A DNA stretch of 64,000 nucleotides from CAZPRY01 sp964589175 (lineage in GTDB: Bacteria > Fidelibacterota > UBA2242). A program made the translations under genes and the position numbers. Position 1 is the first letter of the stretch. Each line of letters opens with the position of its first letter. The stretch spans positions 1-64,000 of the forward strand of contig CAZPRY010000010.1 in assembly GCA_964589175.1 (NCBI GenBank). Reading direction: 5' to 3'. A model generated the notes under the pieces. It ran no database searches, had not been told where the DNA came from, and worked only from the letters and a program-made list of their open reading frames with translations. This document shows positions 8,651 to 19,097 of this stretch, piece by piece.

Positions 8651-8698
8651 CTTTGGGTCGTCGTTGGGGCTAAACGCGTAAATCATTGGAGAGTATCT

Positions 8699-11600
8699 AT
8701 GGGGCGGAAAAGAAGAACAATCGTATCGGTTTTGTTGCTGATGCAACTTCTCGCGGGCTGGAGTTATGCAAGCCAAACGGGAAAAATTCGCGGTATCGTA
8801 ACCGATAAGTCGACGGGCGAGCTGCTGACCGGAGTCAACGTTATCCTGAACGGTACGGATCTGGGAGCGGCCACGGATGAGAACGGGGAGTACTTTATCC
8901 TGCAGGTGTCGCCCGACAAATATGAACTCACCTGCCGTATGATTGGTTACCGCGTTATGATCTATAAGGATGTGCAGGTGATGACCGATCACACGACGAA
9001 GATCAACTTTTCGCTGGAGCGCGAAACGATCGATCTGGGTGGGGAGGTTATCGTAACCGCCAAGGCGCCGATTATTCAGAAAGATGTCACCACCAGTACG
9101 CAGTTTATTGACAGTGAAGAGCTCCGGCAGCTGCCGTTTTCCGATGCTAAAGAGGGGCTTATGGTTCAAACCGGCGTATTCCTGGAACCGATACCGGCCA
9201 TGGGCGGCATCGGCTCCAGCGGAAAGGGCGAAGCGCGCTACTCCATCCGCGGCGGGAGCCAGGAAGAGGTCAAGTGGTTTGTGGACGGTGTCCGGACCTC
9301 TTCGCTGATTGAGGGGAAAGCCGATCGCGGCGGTTCCTTTACCGCGGTGAATATGCATGCCATTCAGGAGGTGCAGATCATCACCTCAGGTTTTAATGCC
9401 GAATACGGGGAAGCCCAATCGGGGATTGTCAATGTCGTTACCAAAGAAGGCGGCGATAAACTTTCAGCGTCGTTTGAGTTTATCTACGGACTCCCCGGGC
9501 AGCACCACTTCGGGAATTACGTGTACAGTATGCCGTCGGTTTCCGGGTACCTGGATCATTCCGATGAAATGAGCGCTCTCTACGGCGATTATTTCGGGAG
9601 CGGTGAGGCGGTGCTGGCCAGCCCGGCCGATTCGGCCTATATGGATTATCTGTACGAAGTCGATAACCAGTGGTGGTCGAAATATCAGAAGGAGTACCGG
9701 GACAATCTGGCCGACACCTCTTCGACGGATTGGTCTTCGGCGGCCGGCGCTTACCGGCATCAAATTTACGAGCAGGACGGCCTCGGTCTGCTTGATACTC
9801 TGTGGTGGACACCTTACCGCCAGGAGAACATCTATGATTACCGGAAAATCCCGGACTATACCGCTTACCTGAGTCTCGGCGGTCCGCTTTTTAAGTACAA
9901 AGGGATCAGGGGCAGCTTCTTCATCGCCTCGCAGTTGAAACAGGAGGCCTACACCCTGCCTCATCCGCGAGATTCACGCAACCTCGAAAACATCACCTAT
10001 AATTTTGCGCTGCGCCTGAGCCCCAAGATGAAACTGCGCTATAGCGGATTTTATAACCACGAGGCCCATTCCACCTGGCAGGAGCAGTACTACTATCTGA
10101 ATCAGGCGAAGTACTATCGCGGCTGGGGCTCGCTGCTGGATACCTACATCGCCAGTAATACGCTGCACTGGAATCATTCCATTACAACCCGCCTGTTTTA
10201 TGATTTGAAACTGAGCTACTATCAGACCGATTTCAAGGAGAATCCCAGCGACTATACGGTTTTGGGACAGAGCAGTACGGTTGATCTGTGGGGATACCAG
10301 CGCTACGAACAACTGCCGTGGCACGAAGCCGTCGAGCCATTTGATATGTATTCGCGCATCAATCAATCTCAAATCCGCACCAGCGAATTATCCCTGGTCG
10401 GCAGTCTGAACTGGCAGTTGAATTCGACCAATTATCTGAAAGCGGGTTTCGAATCACGCTACCATACTTACTCGGATAAGGGATCCTGGAGCTGGCCCTC
10501 CTATACCATGGATCCGGACTACTGGTGGAACCGGGGATTGCATGAGACCTACCACCCGATTCAGGTGGCTTTCTACATCCAGGATAAGATGGAGTTCGAA
10601 AGTATGATTCTGAACTTCGGTCTGCGCTACGACTATTTCAATCCGAATTACGAATGGTTCAAGTTCTCCAATGATTTTAATTTGGCGATCGATCCGCTGT
10701 ATGATCCGGACCTGGATCCGGACGGCGACCAGGTGGACGAAAACGGCCACGTAAAGTATGGCTTCAGCAACATCCTTTTACGGGAGCGTGAGCCGGCAGC
10801 GGCTTTCAGCATGCTGAGTCCGCGCCTGGGGGTCTCCTTTCCGATCACGGAGAAGACCCTGCTGCACTTCAACTACGGTCATTTTTACCAGATACCGCCA
10901 CTCTCCCAGATGTTCGAAATGCTTTACTGGCGACCAGAGTCCGTGCTGCTGCCGCTGATCGAGGAAGAGGAGCTTGCAGCGGCCGAGGGCCGCGAACCGG
11001 GTCACACGCCTTCAAGCGTTGGCGATCCCGAGCGGGCTATTTTCTGGACGCTCGAACCGTTGAAACCCGAAAAGACGGTTTCCTTTGAAGTGGGCATCAA
11101 GCACAACTTCAACAATCTGGCGGTTCTGGATGTGACGGCGTTTTATAAGGACGCCTCCGACAAAACCGAGCCGCGCGCCAACCTCTTCGATCGCCGCATT
11201 TACGGCTGGAATCCCTTTGAGAATCAGATCGAGGCCAGCCAGTTTTACGTAAGCCTTTTCCCGGGCGATTACGGCGACGCACGCGGATTCGAGGCATCCC
11301 TGCGCACGTTGTTCAGCTCGGTGATTACCCTGGATATCAATTACAGCTTTTCGGTTTCCACCGTGGGACGCGCCAGCCCGGCAAAAATTATCATCGACAA
11401 GGACAGCACCATTAGCTATGTTTGGGATACGGACGTCAATCTGCGCATCCCGGTCCAGAACAGCTTCAGTCGGCCGCATATCTTGCGTGCGAATCTGTTT
11501 GTACGCTATCCCGACGATTGGCACATTCCGGTCCTGACTCCGATCCTGAAAGGGACGAGCGCCAGCCTTCTCTACCGCTTCGTCAGCGGGCAGCCCTTTA

Positions 11601-11926
11601 CCTACCTGAAGCCCACCGATCCGCCGGATACTTACGACAACTACCGTTACCCGGCCTCGCATACGGTCGACATGCGCCTGGAGAAAGAGTTCCAGATTGG
11701 GCAAATCGGTTCGTTCTCGGCCTATGTTCAGGTGAAGAATGTGCTCAACATTAAAAACCTCGTTTCGTTGGGCGAACAGTGGTGGCTGGACCCGGACCAG
11801 GCCAAAGCGGATTATATCGATAACGGCACGATTCCGACAACGGACGATCTCGGCTACGATATCGGTTGGTGTACCTATGCCGAGCCGCGACGGATCAATA
11901 TCGGGATTCGCTATAATCTTCGATAA
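8699..11926 (+). CDS. TonB-dependent outer-membrane receptor
   Basis: A 1075-residue outer-membrane protein. A signal peptide (about 1-24) is followed by a carboxypeptidase-regulatory-like beta-sandwich (about 28-115, GKIRGIVTDKSTGELLTGVN), a plug domain (about 125-250, with ARYSIRGGSQEEVKWFVDGV) and a long beta-barrel rich in aromatic alternating strands. The layout is that of FCB-group receptors of the SusC-like or CarboxypepD-reg type. Its place upstream of T9SS-exported proteins and an ABC importer suggests uptake of oligosaccharides across the outer membrane. No SusD homologue is seen next to it, unlike a classical Bacteroidota locus. Start ATG 8699 follows GGAGAG. Confidence 0.85.
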   Translation: MGRKRRTIVSVLLLMQLLAGWSYASQTGKIRGIVTDKSTGELLTGVNVILNGTDLGAATDENGEYFILQVSPDKYELTCRMIGYRVMIYKDVQVMTDHTTKINFSLERETIDLGGEVIVTAKAPIIQKDVTTSTQFIDSEELRQLPFSDAKEGLMVQTGVFLEPIPAMGGIGSSGKGEARYSIRGGSQEEVKWFVDGVRTSSLIEGKADRGGSFTAVNMHAIQEVQIITSGFNAEYGEAQSGIVNVVTKEGGDKLSASFEFIYGLPGQHHFGNYVYSMPSVSGYLDHSDEMSALYGDYFGSGEAVLASPADSAYMDYLYEVDNQWWSKYQKEYRDNLADTSSTDWSSAAGAYRHQIYEQDGLGLLDTLWWTPYRQENIYDYRKIPDYTAYLSLGGPLFKYKGIRGSFFIASQLKQEAYTLPHPRDSRNLENITYNFALRLSPKMKLRYSGFYNHEAHSTWQEQYYYLNQAKYYRGWGSLLDTYIASNTLHWNHSITTRLFYDLKLSYYQTDFKENPSDYTVLGQSSTVDLWGYQRYEQLPWHEAVEPFDMYSRINQSQIRTSELSLVGSLNWQLNSTNYLKAGFESRYHTYSDKGSWSWPSYTMDPDYWWNRGLHETYHPIQVAFYIQDKMEFESMILNFGLRYDYFNPNYEWFKFSNDFNLAIDPLYDPDLDPDGDQVDENGHVKYGFSNILLREREPAAAFSMLSPRLGVSFPITEKTLLHFNYGHFYQIPPLSQMFEMLYWRPESVLLPLIEEEELAAAEGREPGHTPSSVGDPERAIFWTLEPLKPEKTVSFEVGIKHNFNNLAVLDVTAFYKDASDKTEPRANLFDRRIYGWNPFENQIEASQFYVSLFPGDYGDARGFEASLRTLFSSVITLDINYSFSVSTVGRASPAKIIIDKDSTISYVWDTDVNLRIPVQNSFSRPHILRANLFVRYPDDWHIPVLTPILKGTSASLLYRFVSGQPFTYLKPTDPPDTYDNYRYPASHTVDMRLEKEFQIGQIGSFSAYVQVKNVLNIKNLVSLGEQWWLDPDQAKADYIDNGTIPTTDDLGYDIGWCTYAEPRRINIGIRYNLR

Positions 11927-11963
11927 GGCAATGATTAATGCACTTTTAAACGAGGGATAGAGT

Positions 11964-13820
11964 ATGTCAATCACCCAAAAAATAATTCTATGCATGCTGA
12001 TGATCGGTACTTTGACCCTTCTCGCTTTCGCGCAGGTTCGAACGGCCGATTTTAAAATACACGATCGTGGCGACTTATGGGAAACGATGAAAGACGACGG
12101 CACGATCGGAGCGCCGAATCCCTATAACCGTTATGAATTTTACCCGAGCATGGATTGGCCGGGCGGTCCGCACACGTTTTTCACCAAGGACGATCAGCGT
12201 TCTTATATGGTTGGTGCGGGTATATGGATCGGCTGGAAGAACGGCGCCGGTACGGTCAATTTTAGCGAGAACGGGCCGCTGTCGGGGATCAGGGACGAAG
12301 GTCAATTCAGCCCGATTCTTGAGATCGAAAATTTCAGTGAGAATCCCGGTTACGATGTGACTCAGGCGGAGGAGATCATTATCGCCGAGTGGACCACGCC
12401 GCAAAACATCCACGTCAGGCGCAGCAGCAAAGTTTGGAGTTATCCGGGCCTGAACCGTTCCATCATCATCGAGTACGAAGTTTCCAATCAGACCGGCGCC
12501 ACGATTTACAACAGCTATGTCGGATTCCCCTATTTGATCCGTCCCAGCTATCAGGATATGGTGGCCCACAACGGCTGGGGGGACGATGTGCACAGCTCCG
12601 ATGAATCGGTGGCATACGACTCCACGCGTGCGCTTTTATATGCCTATGACAACGACCCGGACTTCCCCGGGATGGAATGGGATATCGGCAACTACTGGCA
12701 GGATTATGAAGAATTGCGGACGCCCGGTTATGCCGGGTTTGCGCTTCTGCATGCAGATCCCGCTGACGGCGAGCTTCCGCAGCCGGCGAATGTTTTCTGG
12801 GCCCATCTCATCGGCAATTCAACCAAATTCACGCTCTTCAGCACGACGACGCCCAATCTCTATGCCATTCTCAGCGGGGCGGATCGCTCGCTGCAGGCCG
12901 GCCCGGAGGCGCGCACTGCGCCCATCATGCTGCTGGCTTGCGGGCCGTATACACTGACAGCCGGTGAGACAGTGCGCTTCGCCGTTGTGGAGGCGGTGGA
13001 GGGCCTTGCGCTGGAGGAGACGATCGGCCTGTCGCTCCAGGAATATCCGGCCGTTCAGGAAAAGCTGCCGCAAGGTCTCGGAATGCTTCAAACCGCAATC
13101 GACAACGCCATTGCGCTCTATGAAAATGATGGCGTGATCGCGCAAGTCCCGCCGCCCTCGCCGCCGCTGGAGATCGTTGCCAATCCGAGCCAGCAGAGCA
13201 TTACGCTCACCTGGGATGCCGTGGATGCCGGTTATGTCGATCCGCTGACAGGCGCGGCGGATTTTCAGGAATACCAGATCTTTCGCAGCGAAAGATCGTT
13301 TATCGGTCCTTATACCAAAATAAAAAGCCGCATCCGGCCGGGCAGCGAGCTGGATGTGACGCGCTACTATGATAGCGCACAGGGCAAATGGATTTATGAA
13401 GATAAATCGATCCAGCTTGGAGTTGGCTATTTTTATGCCATCATCTCAGCGGATAAAGATGGAAACCAGAGCTGGTTTACCAATCGCAACGAGATTGCGG
13501 TGAAAGCTTCCAGCCTGCCGGCGGAAAACACCCTGGAGGTGCGGGTGTTCCCCAATCCCTTCCGGGAAGTTTCGGGCTTTCCGGCCACCCAGGACGCTAA
13601 CTCGATCGTCTGGACCAATCTGCCGGCAATCTGTACGGTCCGCATTTACACGGCGAACGGCGAACTGATCCGAACGCTGAGACACGACAACGCGCTCTCC
13701 GGCGAAGAAATCTGGGATCAATTGACGGAAGCCCGCCAACGCTCGGCGCCGGGTATCTATTTCTGGACCGTGGAGTCGTCGGTTGGTAATGCGCAAGGTT
13801 CGCTAATCATCATTAAATAG
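11964..13820 (+). CDS. Secreted protein with fibronectin-like domain and T9SS sorting tail
   Basis: A 618-residue exported protein with a signal peptide ending near LLAFAQ. The large N-terminal region (about 30-390) is unassigned. About 400-510 looks like a fibronectin type III-like module (PPLEIVANPSQQSITLTWDA). The last 85 residues form a type A T9SS sorting domain (LEVRVFPNPF, then GIYFWTVES and the Lys-ended tail). It should pass the inner membrane by Sec and the outer membrane by type IX secretion. Its position just after the TonB receptor and just before the PorV-like gene suggests a surface partner for glycan capture. No catalytic motif is recognised. Confidence 0.75.
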   Translation: MSITQKIILCMLMIGTLTLLAFAQVRTADFKIHDRGDLWETMKDDGTIGAPNPYNRYEFYPSMDWPGGPHTFFTKDDQRSYMVGAGIWIGWKNGAGTVNFSENGPLSGIRDEGQFSPILEIENFSENPGYDVTQAEEIIIAEWTTPQNIHVRRSSKVWSYPGLNRSIIIEYEVSNQTGATIYNSYVGFPYLIRPSYQDMVAHNGWGDDVHSSDESVAYDSTRALLYAYDNDPDFPGMEWDIGNYWQDYEELRTPGYAGFALLHADPADGELPQPANVFWAHLIGNSTKFTLFSTTTPNLYAILSGADRSLQAGPEARTAPIMLLACGPYTLTAGETVRFAVVEAVEGLALEETIGLSLQEYPAVQEKLPQGLGMLQTAIDNAIALYENDGVIAQVPPPSPPLEIVANPSQQSITLTWDAVDAGYVDPLTGAADFQEYQIFRSERSFIGPYTKIKSRIRPGSELDVTRYYDSAQGKWIYEDKSIQLGVGYFYAIISADKDGNQSWFTNRNEIAVKASSLPAENTLEVRVFPNPFREVSGFPATQDANSIVWTNLPAICTVRIYTANGELIRTLRHDNALSGEEIWDQLTEARQRSAPGIYFWTVESSVGNAQGSLIIIK

Positions 13821-13830
13821 AGGAATACCT

Positions 13831-14778
13831 ATGAAAAGGATTACGATAATAATAGTAGGCATATTTCTCGTTCTCACCCAGGCAGCATTCGCTCAATTTG
13901 ATTACGGATTCACCTTGAGTAAGAGCGGCTCCGCGGGTCTGCAGTTTTTAAAAATCGGCATCGGCTCCCGGGAATGTGCCATGGGGCAGGCGGCCAGCAG
14001 CCTGGTGGACGATGTCAACGCGCTGTTCTGGAATCCCGGCGGTCTGGGTTTTGTCTCCGGCATGCAGGCTACCGTGCATCATGTAAACTGGATTGCGGGC
14101 AGCCGGGTGGATGCCGCCGGGCTGGTTATTCCGATTAAATCTTTCACGCTCGGACTGAGCGCAATCAGTTTCGGCATCGATGAATTTGAGGAGACCACAG
14201 CCATGTTTCCCAACGGTACCGGCACGATGGTCCGGGCCGGGGACATGATGGTTGGTATTGCACTGGCGCGCCGCTTCAGCGACAAGCTGTCCCTGGGTGG
14301 ACAGGTGAAATGGGTTCAGGAAGTTCTGGATGACCGCTCTCTGAACAATGTCCTTTTTGATATCGGTACGACCTATTGGACCGGGTTTCATCACCTGCGG
14401 CTGGGATTTGTGCTGCAGCATTTCGGGCCGGATATGCGCTTGGCCGATCAGCAGTTTCGCACCCCGTTGCTCTTCCGGGTCAGCGCCGCGGACGATTTAC
14501 TGTCATCGAAGTTGCAGCGCCTGACGATGGTTGCCGAACTCGTGCACCCCACCGACGCGAATGAGTTGATTAACCTCGGCCTGGAGTACGAATTGCTCAA
14601 AATACTGGCCCTGCGCTGCGGCTACCGGACGAATGTGGACGAAGGCGATCTGACTTTCGGCGTCGGTATTGTTACGCCTCAGATTATCGGCGTGGGAGTT
14701 CGTTTCGATTATGCGATGAGCTCGTATGGCAGCATTTTCGGAGATGTACACCAATTTAGTATCGGGATTGAACTTTAA
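13831..14778 (+). CDS. PorV/PorQ-family outer-membrane protein
   Basis: A 315-residue protein with a signal peptide cleaved near AAFAQ, then the family's typical opening (GSAGLQFLKIGIGSRECAMG) and ASSLVDDVNALFWNPGG. PorV-type proteins are FadL-like barrels; PorV shuttles or helps release T9SS cargo at the cell surface. The gene lies between two genes for proteins with T9SS sorting domains, 10 bases after the first and 45 before the second, which fits a dedicated role in their export. Locus-specific PorV paralogues are common in this superphylum, so a general housekeeping role is less likely. Confidence 0.8.
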   Translation: MKRITIIIVGIFLVLTQAAFAQFDYGFTLSKSGSAGLQFLKIGIGSRECAMGQAASSLVDDVNALFWNPGGLGFVSGMQATVHHVNWIAGSRVDAAGLVIPIKSFTLGLSAISFGIDEFEETTAMFPNGTGTMVRAGDMMVGIALARRFSDKLSLGGQVKWVQEVLDDRSLNNVLFDIGTTYWTGFHHLRLGFVLQHFGPDMRLADQQFRTPLLFRVSAADDLLSSKLQRLTMVAELVHPTDANELINLGLEYELLKILALRCGYRTNVDEGDLTFGVGIVTPQIIGVGVRFDYAMSSYGSIFGDVHQFSIGIEL

Positions 14779-14823
14779 GCGGCGCCCGGCCAAAAGTCAG
14801 GTGTCATAGTTAGGTTGACAAGC

Positions 14824-16809
14824 ATGGATTTTCGGAAAAACGGTAACATTCGCAGACTTCTCGGAGGGCTCATGCTCTTCATTCTGATGACCGGCCTGTA
14901 TCAATGTAAGATCGAATCGGTTTCGCAGCCGGCGACCGCCCAATGCAACGATACGATCCGGGTAGAAATTTTAGTGCGTGTGAACTACCCCGACGCCAAC
15001 AACCCGATTAAGGGTTTTTTGGGAATGCTCGTTCCGGATGATTGGCAATTGCTTTCGGGAGAATACAGTAGTGAATACGGCAGCGGACAGCTGCTCCAAT
15101 CGGCGGAATGGACGGATTCGGTCAATTTTCATTATCCGCCGGAAACCTACGGAGACGCTTTGAAATGGATCGGCTGCATCTCGGAATACGGGCATACGGC
15201 TCCGAGTGCTCATAATGCCACCGTTAGCCTGGCGTTGAAAGTGGGGCAGCGGGAAGGGCTTTTCAATATCGGCTATATCTTCACCAAGGCCTATGAAAAT
15301 ATGCTGGGCACGAACTCGGCGGCCATCTCATTTCCGCACCAGATCAGCGTGCCGGATTCGTCCTATTATCCGGAATTCAATCCCTGGCAGTTTTCGGTCA
15401 AGATGGCCGAAGACTGGGATGAACTGTTGAACCGCACTTCCGGGTGGACCGGCGCCGACGGTATTCAGACTTTCCCGCTTTCCGGCTCGGAAGTCTACAG
15501 CGAGTCCGCTCCGGGGCGCACGCTTTTCGATTTCAGCGACAGCTTCATCGGCGATGTCGACAACCAGGGAATTCGCATTAATCCCAAAATGGTCAATAAT
15601 ACCCTGGCGCTGCTGGATGGAAACCAGCCCGATCCTTCTGCGATCCAATTCAAGTGGGCGCTTAAAAGCAACGGCGAGCCCCGCTCGATTTTCATACCGG
15701 ACTCTCCCAATACCGTTGCGGGCGACTGGTTTTGGCCCATGGACGGGCTGACCCTCGGCGATACGACCCATATTTTTGCGATGCGTATGTACAGCGCCGG
15801 GGACGGTATGTGGGGCTTTGCAATCCGCGGTGTGACTCTGCTCTCCTTCACGGTCGATTCAGTATTGAATATCAGTACTCCCGTGCAGCGGGAACTTCCG
15901 CTGCTGTACGATGAAGCCAGTGATATCCAGACGGTCTTCGGTGCGGCGGTAATGCCGCTGACAGAGCGCTCCGGCTGGCCCAATCCCGACGGTTACGTTT
16001 ATGTCTACGGGATTCGCTCGCGACCCAACAACAAAGACCTGGTCGCCGCCCGGGTTCTCGAATCCTATTTGGCTGATGTCTCCAAATGGACCTTTTACAA
16101 CGGCAGCGAATGGGTGGCGGACATCGCGCAGTGCGCGCCGCTCACCGACCAGATTTCTCAGGAGATGAGTGTCTCGCCCCTGCCGAATGGCCAGTTCATT
16201 GCGGTTTTTCAGCTTAACTCCAATTTCGAGAAAGTGGCCGTCCGGATCGGCGATACGCCGGTAGGCCCCTTCTCCCTGTACAAAACGATTTATACCTGTC
16301 CTGAAGTTGACGAGTTTGACGACGCGTTTTGTTATAACGCCAAAGCTCATCCGCATCTGTCAAAACCCGGTGAACTGCTGATCAGTTATAACGTGAATAT
16401 TCTGTCAGGCTGGGATGTATTCAAATATGCGGATATCTACCATCCGCGGTTTATCAGGATCAGGTTCGGAGAATCGAATCCGGTGGCCGTTGCGGAGGAA
16501 CCGTTCGCGGCCGCAAGGGATTTCGCCCTGCAGCAGAATTACCCCAACCCGTTTAACGCCTTAACCCGGATTGGATACCGGCTTCCGCTGGCGGCCGAGC
16601 TTGCCCTGAATATTTACAATCTCAACGGCAGTCTGCTGCGCACCCTGGCGCAGGGACATTCGCAGCCGGGAGATTATCAGGTGAATTGGGACGGCCGGGA
16701 CAACGCCGGCCGCGAGCTTCCGAGCGGAGTATATTTCTATGTATTGCAATACAATGACAGGAGCGGCGCCGTTCAGCGGGAATGCCGCAAGTTGGTTTTA
16801 TTGAAGTAG
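14824..16809 (+). CDS. DUF5005-like glycan-acting lipoprotein with T9SS tail
   Basis: A 661-residue protein. The N-terminus has a lipobox (TGLYQC), followed by a domain (about 30-180, DUF4961-like) that resembles the one in the gene at 23468. The central region (about 190-555), with SGWTGADG, DFSDSFIGDVD and GDWFWPMDG, fits DUF5005/DUF4185-type beta-propellers suspected of glycan binding or hydrolysis. The C-terminus is a T9SS type A domain (ALQQNYPNPFNALTRIGYRL to KLVLLK). ATG 14824 is preferred; a TTG nine bases upstream in frame is possible. Having both a lipobox and a T9SS domain is unusual. The ABC binding-protein gene starts 5 bases after its stop. Confidence 0.72.
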   Translation: MDFRKNGNIRRLLGGLMLFILMTGLYQCKIESVSQPATAQCNDTIRVEILVRVNYPDANNPIKGFLGMLVPDDWQLLSGEYSSEYGSGQLLQSAEWTDSVNFHYPPETYGDALKWIGCISEYGHTAPSAHNATVSLALKVGQREGLFNIGYIFTKAYENMLGTNSAAISFPHQISVPDSSYYPEFNPWQFSVKMAEDWDELLNRTSGWTGADGIQTFPLSGSEVYSESAPGRTLFDFSDSFIGDVDNQGIRINPKMVNNTLALLDGNQPDPSAIQFKWALKSNGEPRSIFIPDSPNTVAGDWFWPMDGLTLGDTTHIFAMRMYSAGDGMWGFAIRGVTLLSFTVDSVLNISTPVQRELPLLYDEASDIQTVFGAAVMPLTERSGWPNPDGYVYVYGIRSRPNNKDLVAARVLESYLADVSKWTFYNGSEWVADIAQCAPLTDQISQEMSVSPLPNGQFIAVFQLNSNFEKVAVRIGDTPVGPFSLYKTIYTCPEVDEFDDAFCYNAKAHPHLSKPGELLISYNVNILSGWDVFKYADIYHPRFIRIRFGESNPVAVAEEPFAAARDFALQQNYPNPFNALTRIGYRLPLAAELALNIYNLNGSLLRTLAQGHSQPGDYQVNWDGRDNAGRELPSGVYFYVLQYNDRSGAVQRECRKLVLLK

Positions 16810-16814
16810 GAAAA

Positions 16815-18173
16815 ATGATCGCGAAGCTACTCAAAATTCTCGGTGCTCTGGTCCTGGTGATTCTCACCATTGGGATCCTTTTTTATCCGAAGGGGCAAGC
16901 CCGTAAGGGGATGCAGCGAACCATCACCTACTGGTGTGTCACCGGGCAGAAAGAGGAGATCCCTTACGCGGCTACGGCCTTCAATGCGCTGCAGGACTCC
17001 ATTTACGTCGTGGCCAACCCGATTCCCTGGCAGGAACAGGAGAAAAAAGTTCTGACCGCCATCCTGAGCGGTAATCCGCCCGACGTGGTTTCGCAGTTCA
17101 TCCCGATCGTCAAGTGGGCGTCGCGCATGGCGCTGATGCCGCTGGATGAGTATATCGCGCGGGATAACTTCGATACCACGGTTTTTTTTCCGGCGCTCTG
17201 GCAGGAGATGCGCTGGCAGGGACACATTTTCGGAATCCCGGTTAGTTCGGCCTCTTTCGCCTTTTATTACAACAAAAAGCTTTTCCGCGAAGCCGGGCTG
17301 GATCCCGAACGCCCGCCCCAGACGTGGGATGAGGTCAGAGAGTACAACCGCCGGCTGACGCGCTACGACAAATCCGGCAACATCGTGAAGATGGGTTTTT
17401 TCCCGTTCTATAAGTCCGCCCTGGTGGCTTCGCAGAACTCGCCCTCGACGGCTTTGATCATGGCCTGGGAGAAGGGCGCCTCGTTTCTGAGTCCGGATGG
17501 AAAAGTTGTATCGCTGATGAATCCCGAGTATATCGGGGCCATGCAGTGGCTGATGGACTACCTGAAACCGTATCCGACCGATAAGCTAGAGGCTTTCGCC
17601 GCCGGTTTCGGCTACGGCGATCAGCACGCCTTTACCTCGCAAAAGGTAGCCATGATGATTTTGCCCGACATTTTCCCCGACTACATCAAACACCATGCGC
17701 CGGGCCTGGATTACGGCACCGCGCTGACGCCGACCTTTCCGGGCTGCCCGATCGCATCTTCGACCGGCAGCTGGTGGCTGGCGATTCCGCGCGGCTGCAA
17801 GGATCCTGAGGCGGCCTGGGAATTCATCAAGTTCAATGCCGGCAAAGAGCTGCAGCTGGATGCCCGTGATGCCCGCGATGAAATCCTTTTTCCGTCCAAC
17901 CGGCTGGCGACTGCCGATCCGCGCTTCCTGGCCGACGGCTCGATGGAGATTTTTGTAACGCACCTGGAATTTGCCCACTCGCCGACCATCGTTCCGATGG
18001 CGCATGATGTCTTCTGGCGCGAGTTCTTTACAGCCCAGGAGCGGGTTGTGTACGGGACTCGGAGCATTGAAAAATCGTTTCGGCAGGCTCAGAACATCAT
18101 TCAGCATGAGCTGGACAAGTCGCTTTCTTATGATGAATATGTCCGTTCGAAGATGAGTTTCTCGCATGAGTAA
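16815..18173 (+). CDS. ABC sugar transporter, substrate-binding protein
   Basis: A 452-residue family 1 extracellular sugar-binding protein. The N-terminus is one hydrophobic segment (LLKILGALVLVILTIGILF) with no clear lipobox, so it may stay membrane-anchored. The body follows the maltose-binding type: TYWCVTGQKE, a GNPPDVVSQF segment, FGIPVSSASFAFYYNKKLF, TWDEVREYNRRL, and STGSWWLAIPRGCKDPEAAWEFIKF near the hinge. ATG 16815 with AGTAGGAAAA just upstream is preferred over the in-frame ATG at 16782, which lies inside the preceding gene. Its end overlaps the first permease gene by 8 bases. The substrate is probably an oligosaccharide. Confidence 0.88.
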   Translation: MIAKLLKILGALVLVILTIGILFYPKGQARKGMQRTITYWCVTGQKEEIPYAATAFNALQDSIYVVANPIPWQEQEKKVLTAILSGNPPDVVSQFIPIVKWASRMALMPLDEYIARDNFDTTVFFPALWQEMRWQGHIFGIPVSSASFAFYYNKKLFREAGLDPERPPQTWDEVREYNRRLTRYDKSGNIVKMGFFPFYKSALVASQNSPSTALIMAWEKGASFLSPDGKVVSLMNPEYIGAMQWLMDYLKPYPTDKLEAFAAGFGYGDQHAFTSQKVAMMILPDIFPDYIKHHAPGLDYGTALTPTFPGCPIASSTGSWWLAIPRGCKDPEAAWEFIKFNAGKELQLDARDARDEILFPSNRLATADPRFLADGSMEIFVTHLEFAHSPTIVPMAHDVFWREFFTAQERVVYGTRSIEKSFRQAQNIIQHELDKSLSYDEYVRSKMSFSHE

Positions 18174-19092
18174 AATGATAAACATCAGCTGGCGGGAAAT
18201 CCGCAAAAATCCCCTGCAGCGCAGGCAGGCGCTTCTCGGCTATATTTTCGTATCGCCCTGGGTAATCGGATTCCTGGTTTTCGGACTCTACCCGATTATC
18301 ATGTCGCTTTATTACAGCCTTTGCCAGTACGATGTGCTGCGGATTCCCCAATTTATCGGACTCGGCAATTATAAAGAATTACTGGGCCACGACCCCTATT
18401 TCTGGAAATCAACCTGGAACACGATTTTCTATACCTTTATCCGCACGCCGCTGGTGATCATGGGATCGCTCTTGCTGGCTGTCCTCGTGAACAATGCCGT
18501 GCGCGGCATCCGGTTTTTCCGCACCGTTTTCTTCATCCCGTCCATCATTACCGGAGTGGTTTTATCGGCCCTGTGGCTCTGGCTTCTGAACCCGCAATAC
18601 GGGTTGATCAATTCCATCCTGGCTTTTTTCGGTTTACCGGGACCGCTCTGGCTACAGAGTCCCCATTGGTCAAAGCCGTCGATCGTGCTGATGAGCCTGT
18701 GGTCCATCGGCGGCGGCCGGATGCTGGTTTTCCTGGCGGCTTTGCAGGGCATCCCCAAGGCGCTTTACGAGGTTGTGGACATCGACGGCGGCGGCTGGTG
18801 GAAAAAGTTCCGGCATGTCACTGTTCCGATGATCTCCCCGGTGATTTTCCTCTGGATGGTGCTCGAGGTGATCTTCTCCTTCCAGGTATTCACGGAAGCC
18901 TATGTGATGACGAAAGGCGGTCCGCTGAATTCGACCCTGTTCTACAATCTCTACCTGTATTACAAAGCCTTCGACGATTTCAGCATGGGTTACGCCTCGG
19001 CCCTGGCCTGGCTGCTCCTGATCATGATCCTGATCGTCACGCTGCTGCAATTTCTGGTCGGTAAAAAAGCCGTTTACTACGAGGGGGCCTGA
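18166..19092 (+). CDS. ABC sugar transporter permease (MalF/UgpA type)
   Basis: A 308-residue integral membrane protein with six predicted transmembrane segments; the cytoplasmic N-terminus reads RQALLGYIFVSPWVIGFL. The EAA loop is seen as IPKALYEVVDIDGGGWWKKF with HVTVPMISPVIF after it, the site where the ATPase docks. It overlaps the binding-protein gene by 8 bases and is followed after 5 bases by the second permease, so the three are translated together. Confidence 0.88.
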   Translation: MSKMINISWREIRKNPLQRRQALLGYIFVSPWVIGFLVFGLYPIIMSLYYSLCQYDVLRIPQFIGLGNYKELLGHDPYFWKSTWNTIFYTFIRTPLVIMGSLLLAVLVNNAVRGIRFFRTVFFIPSIITGVVLSALWLWLLNPQYGLINSILAFFGLPGPLWLQSPHWSKPSIVLMSLWSIGGGRMLVFLAALQGIPKALYEVVDIDGGGWWKKFRHVTVPMISPVIFLWMVLEVIFSFQVFTEAYVMTKGGPLNSTLFYNLYLYYKAFDDFSMGYASALAWLLLIMILIVTLLQFLVGKKAVYYEGA

Positions 19093-19097
19093 GGCGC

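Noticed and set aside
14824..16809. TTG 14815 as the start
   Set aside because: It adds three residues before the basic N-region and has no better ribosome-binding site than ATG 14824.
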